Positions 4,368 to 8,303 of a stretch of 8,303 nucleotides of DNA are shown piece by piece. Source of the DNA: Neisseriaceae bacterium (GTDB lineage: Bacteria; Pseudomonadota; Gammaproteobacteria; Burkholderiales; Neisseriaceae); assembly GCA_017989485.1 (NCBI GenBank), contig JAGNPU010000063.1, forward strand, positions 1-8,303, read 5' to 3'. The notes beneath the pieces were generated by a model that had not been told where the DNA came from, did not search any database, and saw only the letters and a list, made by a program, of their open reading frames with translations. Each line of letters begins with the position of its first letter. Position 1 is the stretch's first letter. The position numbers were made by a program, and so were the translations under genes.

Positions 4368-5762
4368 TTAGGCCAGCTTCAATGCCGCCTGGCACTGCAC
4401 CCAAGAGCGAGCCGAGGCATCGGCATACAGGCGCAGCTCATCGATCACCTGGGCGCCCAAAGCGGCCTCAAATAAGGTCTGGCTAGAGGCCCCGGCATAT
4501 TCAGCCTGGTCGTCACCGCCCAAATTGGATTGAAAAATACCGGCGGCGCTCACAGGCAAGAAATCCTCGTACACAATCGGCGCAAAGTCGACGGCACCGA
4601 CGGCGATTAAGTCGTCGACGCTGCTGCCCATCTTAAAGCTGCCGGCCTTGGCCAAGCCCAATTCAGTTGGGTAATAGGCAAAATAGGCCAAATCCTGACA
4701 GCGCATTTGCGCGTAATGGTCTGGGAAAGCCTCAAAGTGTTTGGCCAGGTTGGCACGGTAGGCGTCGGCATTGGCTTCGGTGGGCGCACCGCCAATGTCG
4801 GCGCGGGCACTGTTTAACAGCTGATCATAAAGCATCCGGCCTTTAGGCGTTAAAGCGGCGCCACGCTGTTCGATCTCACCAAAGCGGGCGGTATGGCTGC
4901 CCACGTCGCCACCGCTGGCCTGATCGGTAAAGCGCACGCTTTCTTGCAAGGCCTTAAAGCTGGTTTGACGCAGCAAAATGGGGCAATCGCGACGTGGCGG
5001 CCCTTCTACCACGGCCTTGGCGCTGATGCCACGCTCTGGCATTAAGGCCTGGGCACGGTCGATGTCCACGGTTCTGGGCGTCAAATGGTTGATGTGTGGG
5101 CCCTTGAACGCCACCACGTCGGCAATCAAACGGTGTTGGTCGTGTAGCGCCTGATACTGTGCGGCGGTCACGGTGGCGTCTGAATGCCAGCGGAAGGTTT
5201 CTAAAGCCGCGGCCACAAAGCGATCGGCATCGGCCTCAGTCAGGCCACCGTCTTGTTCATTTTGCGCAATCAAGGCCATGGCCTCATCGGTAAAAATGTT
5301 GCGGCGCGCCAAAATGGCTTTGGCTTCGATACGCGTGGCTTCGTCGTCGATGAGCTCTAGGCGCAGCAGCGAGGTAAAGACGCGAAACGGGCTCACGCGC
5401 AGGCTGTCTTCATGCACGGCACGAAAGGCGGTGGAATGAACCGGCACGCCGGCAGGCGCCAAGTCATAATACCCCACCGGGAACATGCCCATCACCGCAA
5501 ACAGACGGCGGATGGTATTCAATTCGGCTTCCGTGCCCACGCGGATGGCGCCGTGACGCTCTTCGTCTAAGCGCGCCAACTCTTGGGTTTTTTCCAGCTG
5601 CGCCAACAGCGCTGGCTGGGCGGCCAAGGTCGCCTGATTCACTTCGGCCACCAGGCTCATTAAATCACCATACAAAGGCACTTCGTTTTGGTACATCACC
5701 GACATGGCGGCAGAAAATTTGGCTCTGATCAGGTCAGGCGATAGGTATACAGCGTTTGACAT
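4368..5762 (-). CDS. hglS: DUF1338 2-oxoadipate dioxygenase/decarboxylase (D-2-hydroxyglutarate synthase, HglS/YdcJ type)
   Basis: This 464-residue cytoplasmic protein belongs to the DUF1338 family (E. coli YdcJ; P. putida HglS), Fe(II) enzymes related to the VOC fold. The characterised member converts 2-oxoadipate plus O2 to D-2-hydroxyglutarate and CO2 in D-lysine breakdown. Expected family signatures are visible: VPVHSTAFR (H109, with R114 as probable substrate-binding arginine), GPHINHLTPR (H226, or less likely H223) and RFGEIEQRGAALTPKGR (E296 or E298). These supply the His-His-Glu metal site known in the family, although I assign the exact residues by motif rather than by alignment. Length is normal. 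ATG at 5760-5762 follows GGAG on the minus strand by 6 bases. It begins 31 bases after the D-2-hydroxyglutarate dehydrogenase gene, so the two are one operon, and it ends at a strong terminator. The pairing with the next enzyme in the pathway supports the HglS role over an unknown YdcJ role. Confidence 0.88.
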   Translation of the reverse strand: MSNAVYLSPDLIRAKFSAAMSVMYQNEVPLYGDLMSLVAEVNQATLAAQPALLAQLEKTQELARLDEERHGAIRVGTEAELNTIRRLFAVMGMFPVGYYDLAPAGVPVHSTAFRAVHEDSLRVSPFRVFTSLLRLELIDDEATRIEAKAILARRNIFTDEAMALIAQNEQDGGLTEADADRFVAAALETFRWHSDATVTAAQYQALHDQHRLIADVVAFKGPHINHLTPRTVDIDRAQALMPERGISAKAVVEGPPRRDCPILLRQTSFKALQESVRFTDQASGGDVGSHTARFGEIEQRGAALTPKGRMLYDQLLNSARADIGGAPTEANADAYRANLAKHFEAFPDHYAQMRCQDLAYFAYYPTELGLAKAGSFKMGSSVDDLIAVGAVDFAPIVYEDFLPVSAAGIFQSNLGGDDQAEYAGASSQTLFEAALGAQVIDELRLYADASARSWVQCQAALKLA

Positions 5763-5793
5763 ACGTCTCTCCGGTAGGGGTCACTATTCGTGC

Positions 5794-8303
5794 TTAAGCA
5801 CCTAGGCCTTGCACGTTTTCTAAAAGAATTTGTAAAGGATGGCTCAGTGCGTGCTCGCTCATCCGCTTCACCTGGCTGCGACAGGAATAACCGGTCGACA
5901 GCAGGCGGCCCGCAGGCCCGTGTTCGGCCACAATAGGCTGCCACGACTGCTGGTAAATGGTGGCCGAGGTGGCCTGATGCTGTCGTTCATGGCCGTACGT
6001 CCCCGACATGCCACAACAGCCACTGGCCATCGGCACCAACTTCAGGCCGAAGGCGGCAAACAGGCTGACCCACTGCTGGGCGGCCTCGGGCGCATTGGTT
6101 TTTTCCGTGCAATGGCCCATGAGGTAATACGGCTCGGCATCGGCCGCGGCCACCGGCGCTGGCGACGCCTGCGCGCTCAGCAGCTGGCTTAACCATTCCT
6201 GTGGCAACAACACTTCGGGCTTGGCCAAGCTGTCGTCCAATACCTGCACATACTCTTGCCGATAAACCAAGGTCATGGCTGGGTCCATGCCCACGAGGGG
6301 AATGCCCTGCTGGGCGATTTCGTTTAACACCTTGGTGTTACGCCGGGCCAGTTTTTTAAACTGGCTTAAAAAACCGTGGACGTGTAAGGGCTTGCCGTTG
6401 GGCATGAACGGCAGCACAAAAATGTGCACGTTTAAGGCCTGTAGTAAGGCCATCCAATCGGCCAATAAGGGCGTGTCAAAATAGCGGGTAAACGCATCTT
6501 GAACCAACACGATGCTGCGCTGCCTGTCGGCGTCGCTAAGCCGTGCCAGATTGGCCACCGTGGCCTCTTGCACCTGATGTTGCTGCAGCAAGTCGGCCCA
6601 TGGCAGCGTGCTCATTTTAGGGCTGTCGACCAGGCCAATCACTTTGCGCATGAAGGCATCCACCACGGCATTGCCCAATACGGCGTTATACAGCTTAGGC
6701 GCCTTGGCCAGATACGGCACGGTGTACTCTAATGCCCCTACGGCATAGTCTTTTAAGGGGCGCAGATAGCGTGTGTGGTAGAGGTATAAAAAGCGGGATT
6801 TAAAATCAGGCACGTTGACCTTAATCGGACACTGCCCGGCACAAGACTTGCACGACAAGCAGCCGCTCATGGCCTCATACACCTGATGAGAAAAATCTTC
6901 TTTCTTGGCCGGTGGGTTTTGCCAGGTGTGCTGTACGCGCGCCCAGGTGTGCTTGACCGTCCCCAGCCATGAGGTTTTTTGCGCGTCCGGCGCACAGGCC
7001 AAAACGTCTACGCCGGCCTGCTCTTGCAGCCGCAGCCACTCTCGCACCAGCGAGGCACGCCCCTTAGGCGCATGCATGCGGTCGCGGGTGGCCTTCCAAG
7101 AAGGACACATGGCGTCATTGACGTCATAGTTATAGCAGGCGCCGTTGCCATTGCAATGAACGGCGCTTTGAAAGCCATACCAGACCTTTTTGGCAATCTG
7201 ACGATCTAAATCGCCGCGAAACGGCACTTCGTCCACCTGGGTTAACTGGGCAGAAGGCACGGTGCTGGGCGTGGCAATCTTACCGGGGTTGAGCTGATTG
7301 TATGGGTCGAACAGCGCCTTAATCTGCTGCAAGACCGGATACAAGGCCCCAAAAAACTTAGGCGCATAGCCAGAACGCAGGCCTTTGCCATGCTCGCCCC
7401 ACAACACCCCCCCGTATTTATGCACCAGCTCGACCACCTGGTCGGTGATCGCACGGATTTTGGCGGCCTGCAGTGGGTCTTTCATGTCTAAAGCCGGGCG
7501 CACGTGCAGCACGCCCGCATCCACATGGCCAAACATGCCATAGGCCAGGCCAGCGTCGTCCAATACGGCACGAAACTCGGCAATGTAGTCGGCCAAATGC
7601 TCCGGCGGCACGGCCGTGTCTTCGACAAACGGCTGCGGACGCACTTCGCCCTTGACGTTGCCTAAGAGGCCCACGGAACGCTTGCGCATGCCGTAAACGG
7701 CGTTGACCGCCTTGGCCCCTACGGCCACGGTGTGGCCCAAGCGGCGTACGGTGGCGTCGCCCTCAAGATGGCGGATAAACTCGGCCACGGTCTCCTGCAA
7801 AGCCGCTAGGTCGTCGCCGCAAAACTCCACCATATTGATGCCCAGCGTGGTGCTGCCATCGACGTTGTCGGGGAAAAACTCGGCCACGCTGTGCCACACA
7901 AAATCGGCCTTGGCCAACTGCAACACTTTAGAATCGACGGTCTCAATCGACAATGGCCGCAGCGCCATCAACGCCTTGGCGTCACGCAAAGCGGCTTGAA
8001 AATCGGCATAGCGAATATTGACCAGCACCTGCTGGGTCGGTATCGGCAACAGGTTAATCTTGGCTTCGCTGACAAAGCCTAAAGACCCCTCAGAACCACA
8101 CAAGAGATTGTTCAGGTTAAACACCCCCGCCTCTTTAATGTGGGGCAAGTCATAGCCGGTCAAACAGCGATTGAGCTTGGGAAACGTGGCCTCAATGGCC
8201 GCCGCGTGTTCGTTCACCAGCGCATCAACCTGCTGATGGATTTGGGCCACCAAGCCGGTCTTACTTTGCTCATGGCTCAAGGCCGCGGCATCTAAAGCAT
8301 AGG
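5794..8303 (-). CDS. ydiJ: FAD/4Fe-4S D-2-hydroxyglutarate dehydrogenase, YdiJ type (N-terminus outside window)
   Basis: About 835 residues are visible, and the frame runs through the right edge (YALDAAALSHEQSK). The TTG at 8278-8280 is not a real start; residue numbers count from it. Domains in order are: the end of an FAD-binding PCMH domain (LCGSEGSLGFVSEA, 60-73); the FAD-oxidase C domain (FVEDTAVPPEHLADYI about 218-233, GHVDAGVLHVRP 251-262, GEHGKG 295-300); a Cys-rich part (C376, C382, C392); a 4Fe-4S motif CLSCKSCAGQCP (C474, C477, C480, C484); and a C-terminal CCG domain (H723-C724, CCG 755-757, C800). This fusion matches E. coli YdiJ (about 1,018 residues), so roughly 180 residues are missing. 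The family oxidises D-2-hydroxyglutarate to 2-oxoglutarate, passing electrons to a non-NAD acceptor. The 31-base gap to the DUF1338 gene, whose product is D-2-hydroxyglutarate, strongly supports this substrate. D-lactate is the main alternative. Confidence 0.88.
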   Translation of the reverse strand, partial: YALDAAALSHEQSKTGLVAQIHQQVDALVNEHAAAIEATFPKLNRCLTGYDLPHIKEAGVFNLNNLLCGSEGSLGFVSEAKINLLPIPTQQVLVNIRYADFQAALRDAKALMALRPLSIETVDSKVLQLAKADFVWHSVAEFFPDNVDGSTTLGINMVEFCGDDLAALQETVAEFIRHLEGDATVRRLGHTVAVGAKAVNAVYGMRKRSVGLLGNVKGEVRPQPFVEDTAVPPEHLADYIAEFRAVLDDAGLAYGMFGHVDAGVLHVRPALDMKDPLQAAKIRAITDQVVELVHKYGGVLWGEHGKGLRSGYAPKFFGALYPVLQQIKALFDPYNQLNPGKIATPSTVPSAQLTQVDEVPFRGDLDRQIAKKVWYGFQSAVHCNGNGACYNYDVNDAMCPSWKATRDRMHAPKGRASLVREWLRLQEQAGVDVLACAPDAQKTSWLGTVKHTWARVQHTWQNPPAKKEDFSHQVYEAMSGCLSCKSCAGQCPIKVNVPDFKSRFLYLYHTRYLRPLKDYAVGALEYTVPYLAKAPKLYNAVLGNAVVDAFMRKVIGLVDSPKMSTLPWADLLQQHQVQEATVANLARLSDADRQRSIVLVQDAFTRYFDTPLLADWMALLQALNVHIFVLPFMPNGKPLHVHGFLSQFKKLARRNTKVLNEIAQQGIPLVGMDPAMTLVYRQEYVQVLDDSLAKPEVLLPQEWLSQLLSAQASPAPVAAADAEPYYLMGHCTEKTNAPEAAQQWVSLFAAFGLKLVPMASGCCGMSGTYGHERQHQATSATIYQQSWQPIVAEHGPAGRLLSTGYSCRSQVKRMSEHALSHPLQILLENVQGLGA

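Noticed and set aside
4361..5810. CTAGGCCTT near the 3' ends of both operon genes (4361-4369 and 5802-5810)
   Set aside because: Nine bases shared in a sequence with common GGCC words is easily chance, and no wider repeat is present.
6041..6060. Sequence resembling a Neisseriaceae DNA uptake site (TTCAGGC on the plus strand)
   Set aside because: It lacks the full 10-12 base consensus, lies within a coding region and is not paired as an inverted repeat.
8278..8280. TTG as the start of the dehydrogenase
   Set aside because: The frame continues upstream to the window edge and the FAD-binding domain would be missing most of its length.

Overview
This window looks like chromosomal DNA of a Gram-negative proteobacterium, probably a betaproteobacterium. 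The evidence is exported proteins with ordinary signal peptides, a moderately GC-rich coding sequence with AT-rich promoter gaps, and large FAD/Fe-S oxidoreductase and DUF1338 families common in that group. I cannot name the genus. There is no integrase, transposase, tRNA, rRNA or CRISPR array in view.

Layout, left to right. (1) Positions 1-765 (+): the C-terminal half of an MFS transporter, cut by the left edge. (2) 844-1275 (-): a small exported protein of unknown function, convergent with the transporter; a loopless perfect palindrome lies between them. (3) 1276-1704: a 429-base gap without a gene, holding an AT-rich block with candidate promoters and a GC-rich leader that could fold. (4) 1705-2388 (+): a class I glutamine amidotransferase-like protein, ending at a strong bidirectional hairpin. 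(5) 2454-3128 (-): a CI/LexA-like repressor with an intact S24 self-cleavage domain. (6) 3290-3568 (+): a divergent, very basic 92-residue protein of unknown function. The AT-rich gap between (5) and (6) is full of dyads and spaced repeats that look like operators. (7) 3600-4184 (-): a second exported protein of unknown function. (8) 4368-5762 and 5794 to beyond the right edge (-): a two-gene operon ending in a textbook intrinsic terminator.

The best understood unit is the right-hand operon. The upstream gene encodes a YdiJ-type FAD/4Fe-4S D-2-hydroxyglutarate dehydrogenase and the downstream gene a DUF1338 (HglS/YdcJ-type) 2-oxoadipate dioxygenase/decarboxylase. In the known D-lysine route, HglS converts 2-oxoadipate to D-2-hydroxyglutarate, and the dehydrogenase oxidises that to 2-oxoglutarate, so the pair forms two consecutive steps.

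The least understood unit, and the best candidate for something new, is the pair formed by the autocleavable repressor and the divergent basic small protein. It resembles a phage immunity/early-gene switch standing alone among ordinary chromosomal genes.
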